NCBI GenBank assembly: GCA_017304135.1
Contig: JAFLBB010000025.1
Coordinates: 1-64,000 of the forward strand
Source of the DNA: Acidobacteriota bacterium
Lineage (GTDB): Bacteria > Acidobacteriota > Terriglobia > Bryobacterales > Bryobacteraceae
DNA: 64,000 nucleotides
Reading direction: 5' to 3'
Shown: positions 16,923 to 25,621 of the stretch, in pieces
Layout: each line of letters starts with the position of its first letter
How positions within the stretch are numbered: position 1 is the stretch's first letter
Made by a program: the position numbers and the translations under genes
Notes under the pieces: model-generated
The model's input: the letters and a program-made list of their open reading frames with translations, nothing else
The model's database searches: none
Told to the model about the DNA's origin: nothing

Positions 16923-18422
16923 GTGGGGTGGCGGGCGTATCACGAGGCCACCAAGCACACGGTGGAGCGGCTGACGGCCGAGCGGCGGGAGTTGGATTGG
17001 GCCCACATGCCCGCGCCATTCCGACACTACGAGGGTGTGCCTCTGGTGGACTTGCCGGCCGAGATGGGGGCGTTGGGCGCGGAGGGTGAACGGGGCGGGG
17101 CGGAGTTCCTTTCGCGGTTGTTCTACTATTCGGCGGCAGTGAGCGCGACGAAGATTACACAGAGCGGGACGCGCTATGCGTTGCGGGTGAATCCGTCGTC
17201 GGGGAATCTGCATCCGACGGAGTTCCACTTCGCAACGCGGGGACTGGGCGAGTGGCCGGACGGGTTGTATCACTACCGGGCTTCGTCACATGAAGCGGAG
17301 CGGCGGGCGGCGGGGGGGCATTGGGTGAAGGCTGTGCTCGAAGCGGCGCTGGCGCCATGGTCGCGCGAGGCGCGCGTGGTGCTGGTGTTGAACTCAATTT
17401 TCTGGCGGGAGGCGTGGAAGTACCGGGACAGGGCGTACCGGTATTGTTGCCTGGACGTGGGGCATGCGTGGGAGGCGCTGCGGCGGGCGGCGCTCGAAAT
17501 GGGGTGCGAGGCGCATGCGTATGGGCATTTCCTCGATGACAAGCTGCGGCGAGTATTGAACGCGGAGGGTGATGAGCAGCCGATGCTGATTGTGGCGCTG
17601 ATGGGCGATGGCGTGAGCGGACAGGGGGTGAACGCTGAGGCCGCGTGGTGGGGTGGCGAGGCGAATATACTGTCGGCGGAGACGGTTGCGTATCCGCAAA
17701 TTCAAGGTGTGCATCGGGCGACGTCGTTGAGTGAATCGATTGCGCCAGTGCCGCAAGCTGCGCCAGGGGAGGATTGGGCGGGCGGTGTGCGGTTGCCGGG
17801 AGCGGAGAAGGGCGGTGAGCGGTATGCAACGGTGGCGCGGCGGCGGCGGTCGGCGTTGGACTTTCAACCGCATGCAGAGGCGATGCCGCTCGCGGTGTTG
17901 TCGGCGATTCTGAGCGGAGCCGTTGAGGGGCATGGGTGCGATTTCGAAGGCGACCTGAGCGGAATGCCGTCGAGCCGGTTCGTGACGCTCTATCTGTATG
18001 TGCACTCGGTGGCGGGTCTGGAGCGCGGCGTGTACCGGTACTCGCCGGGGACGCATTCACTGCGACTGATGCTTGCGGGGGATCATCGCGTGGCGGCTGC
18101 AGGCTTGAGCTTGGGGCAACAACTGGCCGGGAACTGCGCCGTTGCATTCTCGTTGGTGGCGGACCTGGAGCGCGCCGCGGCTGCTCACGGCGAGCGGGCT
18201 TACCGCTATGTGCACTTCGAGGCGGGCGCGGTGGGGCAGCGCTTGTACGTGGGCGCGGAGCGCTTTGGCTGGCAGGGAACGGGCATTGGCGCGTTCTATG
18301 ACGACGCGGTGCACCACTACCTGGGCCTGAAGCCGGAGCAGGGACAGGTGGTGTATCACTTCGCGTTGGGACGCGCCGTGCCGGATCCGAGATTGAGCGA
18401 AACCTCTACTGCAGCTTCGTGA
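16923..18422 (+). CDS. SagB-type dehydrogenase (tandem nitroreductase-fold)
   Basis: A 499-residue protein with two nitroreductase-like halves. The first has the SagB signature region (YYSAAVSATKI, YALRVNPSSGNLHPTE); the second begins near ARRRRSALDF and ends with the flavin-site part GAVGQRLYVGAERFGWQGTGIGAFYDD. GTG 16923 was chosen because it follows the DUF3604 stop by 8 bases and precedes the typical YHEATKHT start. SagB enzymes oxidise azolines in thiazole/oxazole peptide pathways, but no YcaO protein or precursor peptide is nearby, so its role is open. Confidence 0.85.
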   Translation: MGWRAYHEATKHTVERLTAERRELDWAHMPAPFRHYEGVPLVDLPAEMGALGAEGERGGAEFLSRLFYYSAAVSATKITQSGTRYALRVNPSSGNLHPTEFHFATRGLGEWPDGLYHYRASSHEAERRAAGGHWVKAVLEAALAPWSREARVVLVLNSIFWREAWKYRDRAYRYCCLDVGHAWEALRRAALEMGCEAHAYGHFLDDKLRRVLNAEGDEQPMLIVALMGDGVSGQGVNAEAAWWGGEANILSAETVAYPQIQGVHRATSLSESIAPVPQAAPGEDWAGGVRLPGAEKGGERYATVARRRRSALDFQPHAEAMPLAVLSAILSGAVEGHGCDFEGDLSGMPSSRFVTLYLYVHSVAGLERGVYRYSPGTHSLRLMLAGDHRVAAAGLSLGQQLAGNCAVAFSLVADLERAAAAHGERAYRYVHFEAGAVGQRLYVGAERFGWQGTGIGAFYDDAVHHYLGLKPEQGQVVYHFALGRAVPDPRLSETSTAAS

Positions 18423-20607
18423 AGGTAGCGCGGAGGATGCCGGTCTGCGCCTCCACGAAGGCAGTGAAGTTCTGGTAAAGCGCCGATGCCGCGCCGCTGG
18501 TGGCGCGGACATTGCTGCCCAAGCGGAGCGGATAGTAGCCGATCGACAAGCCGTTCGCGCCCGTGACGGCGGTGCAATTGCAGGACTGTTCTTCGGCCAG
18601 CCCGCTGTTCACGGTGAGCTGAACGGGTTGGCCCGTACCGTTGTAGATGACGGGCGCGAAGACGGGCTCGGCGCCGGTGGCGTTGGTGATCGTGAAGGGG
18701 ATGGTGCCCATGGCCGCGCCGGTGCCGGGGAAGTAACCGGAGACGGGGACGCCGGCGGGCGCGCCGTCGATGACGGGGCGGATCATGTCGTAGGTGACGA
18801 CAAGAGTCTCGGGCACAGCAATCTCTCGCGTGGAGGTGGCGCCGCCGGCGACCATCATGAGGTTTGAGCCGTTGGCCTTGACCTGTACAGGGTAGATCAG
18901 CTTGTTGGCGATGCGGATGGTGACCTTGCGGCCGTTATCGCTGGCGGCGGTGAAGGCATAGTCGGTGAAGCGCCAGGCGCCGAGCATCTTGTAGTGGAAG
19001 CGGACATAGATGCGACGGCCATCAGTGGGCAGGTAGTTCACGCGGTGGAAGCTGACGTTGCCGGCATCCTCGACGGCCAGTTCGCGGCCGCCGGGGGTGG
19101 TGCCGATGTGGAGCTTGAATTCGTCCGAAGAGGTGCCCTTGTTCCATGTGAAATCGACAGTGGGACCGGGCAGCGTCGCGCCATTGGCCGGAAACGTGAG
19201 CGCGGCGGGAGTGGCGTCATCGAGGTAGCGGCGGAACTGCGGGAAGCCGTTCACAAAGCGGCCATAGAACACCTCGAAGGGATCAAGATTGCAGATGAGC
19301 AGGTCTTCGACCTCGGGGTCGGAGTAACCGGGGCCGACCGACAGCATGCCGACCACCTGGTTGCTCGCATTCAGCAACGGGGAGCCTGAAGAGCCACCCT
19401 GTAACAGGCCCTCGGTGACCTCGATCTTCCAATAACGATCCGCGGGGCCAATCTCCTCGTTGTCGCCCTCGCCGAGCCGGAACTCTTCATCGATCACGCG
19501 CTGGCCGAAGCTGATGCGCTTGTAGGTGCCGCCGGGATGGTGGATGCCGACTACTGGAGCGCCCACGGCAATATCGGCGGTCGTCCAACCGAGAAAGAGG
19601 GCCTTGTCGGGGGCGTCGGATAGCAGCACCATCGAATAATCACCCGCGCCGATTGCCCCGCTGGCGAGATATTTCGCGCCGAGAACTGAGTATTCCACCG
19701 CCGGCACTTCGGGCGTGGCGCCGCCGCAGATGTTGGCTTCGAAGAAGAAGGAGGTTTGCAGCGAACGGGCCTCGGCGTCGTTCTGGATGCAGTGGTCGGC
19801 TGTGAGCAGGTAGGGGATGAAGCGCTGGCTGGTGGTGTTCACCAGCGCGCCTGAGCACACATAGCCGAAGCCGTTGCGTTCATAGAGCAAGCGCGCGACG
19901 CCGCTGGCCGGCGTGGCGTACTCGGGGTAGCACTTCGATTCCAGATGGCAAGGCGCGACCGTTTTGGGATTGGGCTGGGCGGCGGCCTTGGCGACCACGG
20001 AAGCGGAGGCGGCGGGTACACTCGGCTGGTCGAAATAGTGGGAGAGGCGGTCGATGGAGAAGGGGAGGGCGTCGTCGGTGCGGTCCGCCGCGGGCACGTA
20101 CTCGACCCAGACCGTATCCGAGGTGATCGAGGCGGACCAGAACTCGCCGTCGCCGAGCGGCCCGCGCCCGCTCAGCGACCTGGCGTTGGCGGCGGCCGTG
20201 TCGCCCTCGCCAAGCCACAGCTGGCCGCCGCTGATATCAAAGCTTGAGAAGTGGAGGCGAATGGCCCCTGCGCCAGGCGATTCCACAGCCACGCGCCAGA
20301 CACGCCGCCCGTCAGGCAGCGTGGACCACTCGCCCTGCTCCAGGAGCGAAGCGGGCGTTTCGCGATGGATGGCCACCGCTCCGTCCAGGAGCGATAGGCG
20401 CGCCTGTTGCGGAAGGCCCTCCAGTGAAACCCTCCGCGGCGCATCCAGGGCGAACAGCCGGCCAGGAGATCTCTGTTCGGCAACCGCGGCGCGGCCCTTG
20501 GCCGCCGGGCGCTCATAAAGCGCGGCCGGGACCGAGAGCGTTTCCTGAGCCAGGGCGCACGTCGCCACATTGAACAATGCCAGCAAGCCTGCGGCGGCAA
20601 TCCGCAT
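18406..20607 (-). CDS. exported trypsin-like serine protease with C-terminal beta domains
   Basis: A 733-residue protein with signal peptide MRIAAAGLLALFNVATCALA. The chymotrypsin-fold domain carries His272 (LLTADHC), Asp323 (GDYSMVL) and Ser407 (GGSSGSP), so the triad is complete; it resembles lysyl-endopeptidase-like secreted proteases. The ~200 residues before it form a propeptide-like beta region, and after residue ~480 come fibronectin-like beta domains. ATG 20607 has a strong GGGAGG ribosome site. The 3-prime end overlaps the convergent SagB gene by 17 bases. Confidence 0.88.
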   Translation of the reverse strand: MRIAAAGLLALFNVATCALAQETLSVPAALYERPAAKGRAAVAEQRSPGRLFALDAPRRVSLEGLPQQARLSLLDGAVAIHRETPASLLEQGEWSTLPDGRRVWRVAVESPGAGAIRLHFSSFDISGGQLWLGEGDTAAANARSLSGRGPLGDGEFWSASITSDTVWVEYVPAADRTDDALPFSIDRLSHYFDQPSVPAASASVVAKAAAQPNPKTVAPCHLESKCYPEYATPASGVARLLYERNGFGYVCSGALVNTTSQRFIPYLLTADHCIQNDAEARSLQTSFFFEANICGGATPEVPAVEYSVLGAKYLASGAIGAGDYSMVLLSDAPDKALFLGWTTADIAVGAPVVGIHHPGGTYKRISFGQRVIDEEFRLGEGDNEEIGPADRYWKIEVTEGLLQGGSSGSPLLNASNQVVGMLSVGPGYSDPEVEDLLICNLDPFEVFYGRFVNGFPQFRRYLDDATPAALTFPANGATLPGPTVDFTWNKGTSSDEFKLHIGTTPGGRELAVEDAGNVSFHRVNYLPTDGRRIYVRFHYKMLGAWRFTDYAFTAASDNGRKVTIRIANKLIYPVQVKANGSNLMMVAGGATSTREIAVPETLVVTYDMIRPVIDGAPAGVPVSGYFPGTGAAMGTIPFTITNATGAEPVFAPVIYNGTGQPVQLTVNSGLAEEQSCNCTAVTGANGLSIGYYPLRLGSNVRATSGAASALYQNFTAFVEAQTGILRATFTKLQ

Positions 20608-20708
20608 GTAGACCTCCCTATGGAGAAAGGGTTCACACCCTCTCCTCTCCACAATTCGGCTATTTTGCGGCTGAGCGGGCTAAGAGAGAGACCTGAGTTG
20701 ACTCTAGA

Positions 20709-20728
20709 AAGGGCCCGCCTTAGCCCTT
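20709..20728 (-). terminator. weak terminator-like hairpin after hpnI
   Basis: On the minus strand AAGGGC and GCCCTT (20728-20723 and 20714-20709) form a 6-bp perfect stem with an 8-base loop, starting inside the hpnI stop codon and followed by a short T-containing stretch. The U-tract is poor. Confidence 0.35.
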
Positions 20729-21851
20729 AGCCAATCGACGCGATACGGCCGTGGCGGTCGAGGCGCAGGCGGCGGCCGCGCCAGGTGACGGTGTTGCTGG
20801 CAAGTCCGGCGACCCAGATGGCGACGCCCATGAGGTCCCGCAGGGGAAGGAGGGGGAGCCAGCGGAGGACGAGGGTGGAACGGAGGACAAGGGCGGCAGC
20901 GGCGATGGCCATGAGGTAGCGGGCGGCGAGGGCGAGCAGCGCAGGGAAAGGAAATCCCGCCGCAAGCGTGAGCAAGGCCCAGAGCGAGGTGAAGGTGACA
21001 GGCAGGCCGAGGTAGCCGTCGAGGCGGGAGACGCGGACGGTCCGAGCCCAGCGTACCTGATGCGCCCAGACGTCAGCCAAGGAGGGGGCCTGGAGGCCGG
21101 AGGAGACGACAACTTGGGACAACTCCACTCGTTTGCCGAGGGCAACGATGTGTTTGGCGAGTTGATAGTCGTCGGCAATGTAGTGGGACAGGGCGGGGAA
21201 GCCGCCGATGCGGGCGAGGTCGGCGGCGCGGAAGCAAAGCGTCGCTCCGAGGCCGAACTCGTTGATGCCGATCACGGGGGCGGCGAGAGTGCTGGGGACG
21301 AATTCGGCCATGACGCCGAAGGCCTCCCATTCGCCGGCGAGGGTGGGCGAGTGGCAGCGGAAGAGGCAGGTGACGACGCCGGTGTGCGGATCTTCCAGCG
21401 GCGCGGCCACATCGAGCAGGTAGTTGGCGGGCACCTCGATGTCGGCATCGTTGACGAGCAGCAGCGGGTAGCGGGCTTCGCGGGCGAGGTCAATGAGCTT
21501 GCCCACTTTACGGTTGGGGGCGTCGGTCGCGCAGTGAATGATGCGGATGTTGAGGTGGGGGAACTCGGCCTTAAGGTGTTGGATGTCGGCCAGGGCGGGG
21601 TCATTGGGGTCGGAGAGGCCGAACAGGAGTTCGAACTCGGGGTAGTCCTGGGTGGCGTGGGAGCGGAGAGCGCGATAGAAGTCGGGCTCGCTCCCGGCGA
21701 CGGGCTTGAGGATGGAGATGCCGGGTGTTTGCGTGGCGCGGCGACGCGGGCGAAGGCGGTGCCAGAGGGCGGCGAGGACGACCGTGAGCTGGTAGCCGGC
21801 CGAGGTAAGGCAGATGCCCCAGGCGAGCCATTCCTGCCAGGTGTTGGGCAT
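20727..21851 (-). CDS. hpnI: hopanoid glycosyltransferase HpnI
   Basis: A 374-residue membrane glycosyltransferase of the ceramide glucosyltransferase-like GT2/GT21 type. An N-terminal helix precedes the catalytic domain with KPVAGSEPDFY, the DXD-like NDADIEVP, and the acceptor-side DDYQL motif (HYIADDYQLAKH); C-terminal hydrophobic helices anchor it. HpnI attaches N-acetylglucosamine to bacteriohopanetetrol. The call is supported by hpnJ in the same minus-strand run with two transporters between them. Other hpn genes are not in this window. Confidence 0.83.
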   Translation of the reverse strand: MPNTWQEWLAWGICLTSAGYQLTVVLAALWHRLRPRRRATQTPGISILKPVAGSEPDFYRALRSHATQDYPEFELLFGLSDPNDPALADIQHLKAEFPHLNIRIIHCATDAPNRKVGKLIDLAREARYPLLLVNDADIEVPANYLLDVAAPLEDPHTGVVTCLFRCHSPTLAGEWEAFGVMAEFVPSTLAAPVIGINEFGLGATLCFRAADLARIGGFPALSHYIADDYQLAKHIVALGKRVELSQVVVSSGLQAPSLADVWAHQVRWARTVRVSRLDGYLGLPVTFTSLWALLTLAAGFPFPALLALAARYLMAIAAAALVLRSTLVLRWLPLLPLRDLMGVAIWVAGLASNTVTWRGRRLRLDRHGRIASIG

Positions 21852-21854
21852 GCG

Positions 21855-22202
21855 TTAGCTCCTGGCCAGCAGCAGGACGCCCGCGGCGACGAGCGCGGTT
21901 CCGGTCCAGCGGCGCGGTCCGACCGGTTCGCGCAGCAGGAGCCGGGCGAGCAGGGTCTCCAGCACAATGGTGGCCGCGCTGACGGGCACGGCGAAGCTGA
22001 GGTCGGCGATCTTGAGCAGCTCCAGAAACGAGAAGAACGAAACTGCCATGCACAGGACGGCGATCAGGATGGGCCACTGGCGCAGGAGTGCGCCGAGGCG
22101 TCCCAGCGTAGTGACGGCACCCTGACGTTTGGCGGCCCAGCTTTGGAGCAGATCGCTGGCTACGGTAGCGAGGACCATGGCGGAGACAAGGAGCCAGCGC
22201 AT
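21855..22202 (-). CDS. half-size DMT/EamA-like transporter
   Basis: A 115-residue protein with four predicted membrane helices, the size of an SMR/EamA half. The closing segment (RRWTGTALVAAGVLLLARS) is typical of EamA repeats. It sits 3 bases from both the upstream sister gene and hpnI. Together with the sister gene it probably makes a heterodimer equal to one ten-helix DMT transporter, perhaps flipping a hopanoid or polyprenyl precursor; that substrate is an inference from position only. Confidence 0.75.
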   Translation of the reverse strand: MRWLLVSAMVLATVASDLLQSWAAKRQGAVTTLGRLGALLRQWPILIAVLCMAVSFFSFLELLKIADLSFAVPVSAATIVLETLLARLLLREPVGPRRWTGTALVAAGVLLLARS

Positions 22203-22205
22203 GGA

Positions 22206-22571
22206 TCAACGCTCCGCGGGAGGCTGCGGGGCTGCCGGCTTCTCAGTGCCGACAATCGCCGCTCCGGCGGTGACCAGGAGGGCGCCGGCCCAGCGTTCGG
22301 GAGCGACGTTTTCGTGAAAGAGCAGGAGGCCGGCGGCGGCGCTGAGGACGTAGCCGATGGCGGTAACGGGGAGGACGAAGGTGAGGTCGGCCCAACTCAG
22401 CAGGGCCATGCGGGCGAGTGTCCACACGATGAGCAGGGCGACGCCCAAGACGACGGCCGGTTGGAGTAGATCTCCGGACTTCTTCATGCCCCAATTCAGG
22501 CAGAGGTTGCCGGAGAGGTTGGAGACGATGACAACGAAAAGGAAGAGCGCCGTGCGTGCCGGCCGGGACAT
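22206..22571 (-). CDS. half-size DMT/EamA-like transporter
   Basis: A 121-residue protein with four predicted membrane helices, ending with a Pro-rich cytoplasmic tail (PAAPQPPAER). It resembles the next gene in size and in its C-terminal EamA-like segment (RWAGALLVTAGAAIVG), so the two look like a divergent duplication. Its stop lies 3 bases before that gene, and its start overlaps the end of hpnJ by one base. The operon position between hpnJ and hpnI suggests a role in hopanoid head-group assembly or transport. Confidence 0.75.
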   Translation of the reverse strand: MSRPARTALFLFVVIVSNLSGNLCLNWGMKKSGDLLQPAVVLGVALLIVWTLARMALLSWADLTFVLPVTAIGYVLSAAAGLLLFHENVAPERWAGALLVTAGAAIVGTEKPAAPQPPAER

Positions 22572-24043
22572 CAGTCGCCGGCCCCGGCTCCGGCCGCGGC
22601 GCGCTGATCCTTGACGAACTGCTTGCGCTTGCTGCGCAGGGCCAGGTATTCGCGGGCTTCCTTATAGAGCCGCTTACGCTCGTCACCGTTGAAGATGGCC
22701 TTGCGGACAACGCGCCAGGCGGCCTTGGGGCGGAAGTAGTATTCGCCGTAGAAGCGCTCGACCCAGTCGACGAGTTCGGCGCGGTCGAGTCCGGGGTAGA
22801 CGACGTTGGGGAGTTGGTGGCCCTGGTCGTCGGTCATGGAATCGATGGTGATGAGGCCGTTCTGTTTCACGTAGTCGTAGAACTCGGTGCCGGGGTAGGG
22901 GTGGCCGATGGAGACCTGGATCGTCTCTGTGTTCAGTTCCTTGGCGAAATCGATGGTGCGGCGGATGGTTTCCTTGGTTTCACCGGGGAGGCCGATGATG
23001 AAGTCGCCGTGGACGGTGAGGCCGAGCGAATGGGCGTTCTTGGTGAAGCGGCGGGCCATGTCGACGTTGGCGCCCTTTTTGATGTTCTTGAGGATCTGCG
23101 GGTCGCCGGATTCGTAGCCGACGATCATGAGGCGGAAGCCGGCCTCTTTCATTTCCTTGAGCGTTTCGAGGTCGGTGGTGACGCGCGAGGTGCAGCTGAA
23201 CGTGACGTCGGGGTGGCCCATCTCCTTGCGCATCTGCTTCAGCTTCCGGCAGATCTCGATCGTGCGTTCACGCTTGTAGTTGAAGGTGTCGTCGTCGAAG
23301 AAGATCTCCTTGAGGCCGGGGAAGGTCTCAATGGAGTAGCGGACCTCGTTGACGACGTCGTCGGAGGAACGCAGGCGCCAGCGGTGGCCGGAGTGAGTTT
23401 GTGGCCAGAGGCAGAAGGTGCACAGGGCCGGGCAACCGCGCGAGGTGTAAAAGCTGATGAAGGGATTGCGGAGGAAAGGAACGTTGTAGCGGCGGAAGTC
23501 GAGGTCGCGCTGGTAGACCTTGGTGACCCAGGGCAGCGAGTCGAGGTCCTCGATGAAGCCGCCATCCGGATTGTGCTGGAAGCCGCCGTTCTTGCGGAAG
23601 CTGACTCCGGGGAGTTCTTCGAGGGGCTTTCCGTTGGCGAAGTCGACGATCTGGCGGTCAAACTCGCGGCGGACGACGAAGTCGATGGCGGTGGAGCGGA
23701 GGCATTCCTCGGGTTCCACCGTAACCGGAGGCCCGACGAAGCAGACCTTCAACTTCGGGTTGCGGTCCTTCATCATCTCGGCCATCTTCACGTCGACATG
23801 GAAGCCTGGAGTGGAGGTGAACAGGACCAGCAGTTCGAAGCCGGAGGCCATCTCGACGGTCTGCTCAATGGAAATCTTGTGCGGTGGGGCGTCCACCACC
23901 TTGCTGTCGGCCATCATGCCGGCTGGGTAGCAGAGCCAGACGGGATACCAGTAGGATTCGATCTCCCGCGTGGCCGGCCAGCGCGAACTGGCGCCGCCGT
24001 CGAAGCCTTCAAACGAGGGAGGATTGAGAAACAGTGTACGCAT
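22571..24043 (-). CDS. hpnJ: hopanoid-associated radical SAM protein HpnJ
   Basis: A 490-residue B12-binding-type radical SAM protein. The opening MRTLFLNPPSFEGFDGG is characteristic of HpnJ, followed by a cobalamin-binding-like domain and the radical SAM cluster motif C204-x3-C208-x2-C211. HpnJ is needed to convert glucosaminyl-bacteriohopanetetrol to the cyclitol ether. It is first in a minus-strand operon with two DMT halves and hpnI. The deacetylase HpnK expected between HpnI and HpnJ action is not in the window. Confidence 0.9.
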   Translation of the reverse strand: MRTLFLNPPSFEGFDGGASSRWPATREIESYWYPVWLCYPAGMMADSKVVDAPPHKISIEQTVEMASGFELLVLFTSTPGFHVDVKMAEMMKDRNPKLKVCFVGPPVTVEPEECLRSTAIDFVVRREFDRQIVDFANGKPLEELPGVSFRKNGGFQHNPDGGFIEDLDSLPWVTKVYQRDLDFRRYNVPFLRNPFISFYTSRGCPALCTFCLWPQTHSGHRWRLRSSDDVVNEVRYSIETFPGLKEIFFDDDTFNYKRERTIEICRKLKQMRKEMGHPDVTFSCTSRVTTDLETLKEMKEAGFRLMIVGYESGDPQILKNIKKGANVDMARRFTKNAHSLGLTVHGDFIIGLPGETKETIRRTIDFAKELNTETIQVSIGHPYPGTEFYDYVKQNGLITIDSMTDDQGHQLPNVVYPGLDRAELVDWVERFYGEYYFRPKAAWRVVRKAIFNGDERKRLYKEAREYLALRSKRKQFVKDQRAAAGAGAGD

Positions 24044-24121
24044 GGGTTGTGCTGCGAGAGGATCTCTCTTTTATGGTACAGGATGGGCACCACGCCCAGG
24101 TGCGGTAAGGCTGTCCTGGAG

Positions 24122-24160
24122 AAAAAAAGCCCGCCCGGACTATGCCTGACTCCGGGCGGG
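24122..24160 (-). terminator. rho-independent terminator
   Basis: A perfect 10-bp stem (24151-24160 with 24130-24139, 11-base loop) is followed on the minus strand by seven T residues (24128-24122). It lies downstream of the minus-strand gene ending at 24212 and separates it from hpnJ. Confidence 0.85.
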
Positions 24161-24211
24161 TGACCGCCGGCGCTTATGGGAAGGGAACGCCGGCGCAGGA
24201 TGAGAACGGGG

Positions 24212-25519
24212 CTACTTGGTCTGGTAAAGATCGTCGCCGCCCAGCGGGCCGTTGGGAGCGACGGGGGAGCTGAACCCGCTGCGCTGGCCGGGAAGCGGGG
24301 GCAGCTTGCGCCCAGAGCCCTGCTGGCCGGGGAGCGGGGGCAATTGGCGCCCGGAGCGCATGACGCCGTTGACCATCCGCATGTGCCCCTGCGGAGCCTG
24401 TGGTTGCACCATGCCCGGGCGCGGCGGCCTGGGGGGCGCCTGGGGTGGCTTCGGCAGGTTGGGCGGAAGGTTGGGGTTGTTGCCGATGTACTTGCCCGTG
24501 TAATTGCCGTGCCCCTGGACGCGCGGGATTTCCGGCGCAATCCTCCCTACCTCCTTGTCGGCCTCTTGCAGCGACGACTGCAGGTACGCATAGGCATATC
24601 CGTTGTTCAGCGGCGCGTATTCGCGGTCGGTGACGAAGTTGTCCCAATTGCCGTTGGCCTCAATGAACTTGGGGGCCGGGACGACCTGTGTGGCGCTGAA
24701 GTTGACCACCTGGATGTTGCGGATGTCGATGCCGTGCATCTGAAGGGCGAGCAGCAGGGAGACCATGTTGCCCTCCTGTGGCTTGTAGTGCCCGCTGTCG
24801 GAGCGCACGACCTTGACGACCCCACCTTCGATGAGCATCGAGCCCGCGCAAAGGACGGCGCCGCCGCCGGTGTAGCTGGAATGGTAGATGCCGCTGTGTT
24901 CCTGCACGCCTCCGATGGAATGCTGGCGCAGGAACAGGTCGCGGCCCATGGTCATGACGAAGTAGGCATAACCCTGGTAAAAGTTGTCGCCCTCCTTGTG
25001 CCTGAGCCCCGCTTTCGGGTCGTACAGGGTGGCCGAGTCGACGGGCTTAAGAAATTCGATGGGTTGAGCTTCCCAATGAGGGAACTGCCAGACCTTGCCT
25101 TGTTTGAACACGGCACGGTATTTGCGCGCCTCCCCTTGTGTGACGCTGCGCGAGCGGCCCTGGACGATGTCGGTTTTGAATCCCTCGCTCGTCATCCCGC
25201 GGCCGAACATGAGCTCCAGTTCGCGCGGTAGAACATTGACCGTGCACTTGAAAATCTCGCACAGACGCTTCACGGCAAGGCGGTAGAGATCCTCGACCGA
25301 GGCGTGGGCGGGCGAGTAGCGCGGGTTGGCCTTCAGCCAGTAGTCGGTGGTGAAGAAGACATCGCAGATGGTGAGGTAGTAGTTGTAGGAAACGCCGCTG
25401 CGTTCGATGTGCTGGACGAGGGAATCCAGGTATTTCATGACAGAATCGGAACGACGGTTTTGAAGGGTGGCCGTCAGTAACAGCCATTCCTGGTAGCGGG
25501 GAAACAGAGTCATCGGCAT
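24212..25519 (-). CDS. protein with IQM-like (HYKP) core and proline-rich tail
   Basis: A 435-residue protein without signal peptide. Residues ~185-275 resemble the conserved core of plant IQM proteins: a strand-rich stretch with HSSYTGGGAVLCAGSM, GGVVKVV and SGHYKPQEGN (HYKP at 244-247), then a helix and HGIDIRNIQ. No IQ calmodulin motif is seen. Residues ~348-412 are Pro-rich and contain two copies of SGR(Q/K)LPPLPGQ (389-399, 402-412). The start is supported by GGGAGG nine bases upstream. Function unknown; the resemblance is from memory and needs a structural search. Confidence 0.75.
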   Translation of the reverse strand: MPMTLFPRYQEWLLLTATLQNRRSDSVMKYLDSLVQHIERSGVSYNYYLTICDVFFTTDYWLKANPRYSPAHASVEDLYRLAVKRLCEIFKCTVNVLPRELELMFGRGMTSEGFKTDIVQGRSRSVTQGEARKYRAVFKQGKVWQFPHWEAQPIEFLKPVDSATLYDPKAGLRHKEGDNFYQGYAYFVMTMGRDLFLRQHSIGGVQEHSGIYHSSYTGGGAVLCAGSMLIEGGVVKVVRSDSGHYKPQEGNMVSLLLALQMHGIDIRNIQVVNFSATQVVPAPKFIEANGNWDNFVTDREYAPLNNGYAYAYLQSSLQEADKEVGRIAPEIPRVQGHGNYTGKYIGNNPNLPPNLPKPPQAPPRPPRPGMVQPQAPQGHMRMVNGVMRSGRQLPPLPGQQGSGRKLPPLPGQRSGFSSPVAPNGPLGGDDLYQTK

Positions 25520-25621
25520 TGGCGAGCACCTCCCAGTTATTGCCTCTCACTGGGGATAGCGCCGTTGCGGGTTGAAGATGATCAGGGGCGGAGGAAAAAG
25601 CTGCGGCGCCGTGGCCGGCGA

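Noticed and set aside
16923..18422. Azole-containing peptide (RiPP) cluster
   Set aside because: No YcaO, E1-like or precursor peptide gene found within the neighbouring genes.
20751..22469. Long open frame antisense to hpnI and the DMT genes (over 570 codons)
   Set aside because: Low-complexity Gly/Glu/Ala/Asp composition is typical of antisense frames in high-GC genes; the minus-strand proteins show clear family motifs.
22556..24163. Long open frame antisense to hpnJ
   Set aside because: HpnJ has the radical SAM cluster motif and full family length on the minus strand; the plus frame has no recognisable domain.
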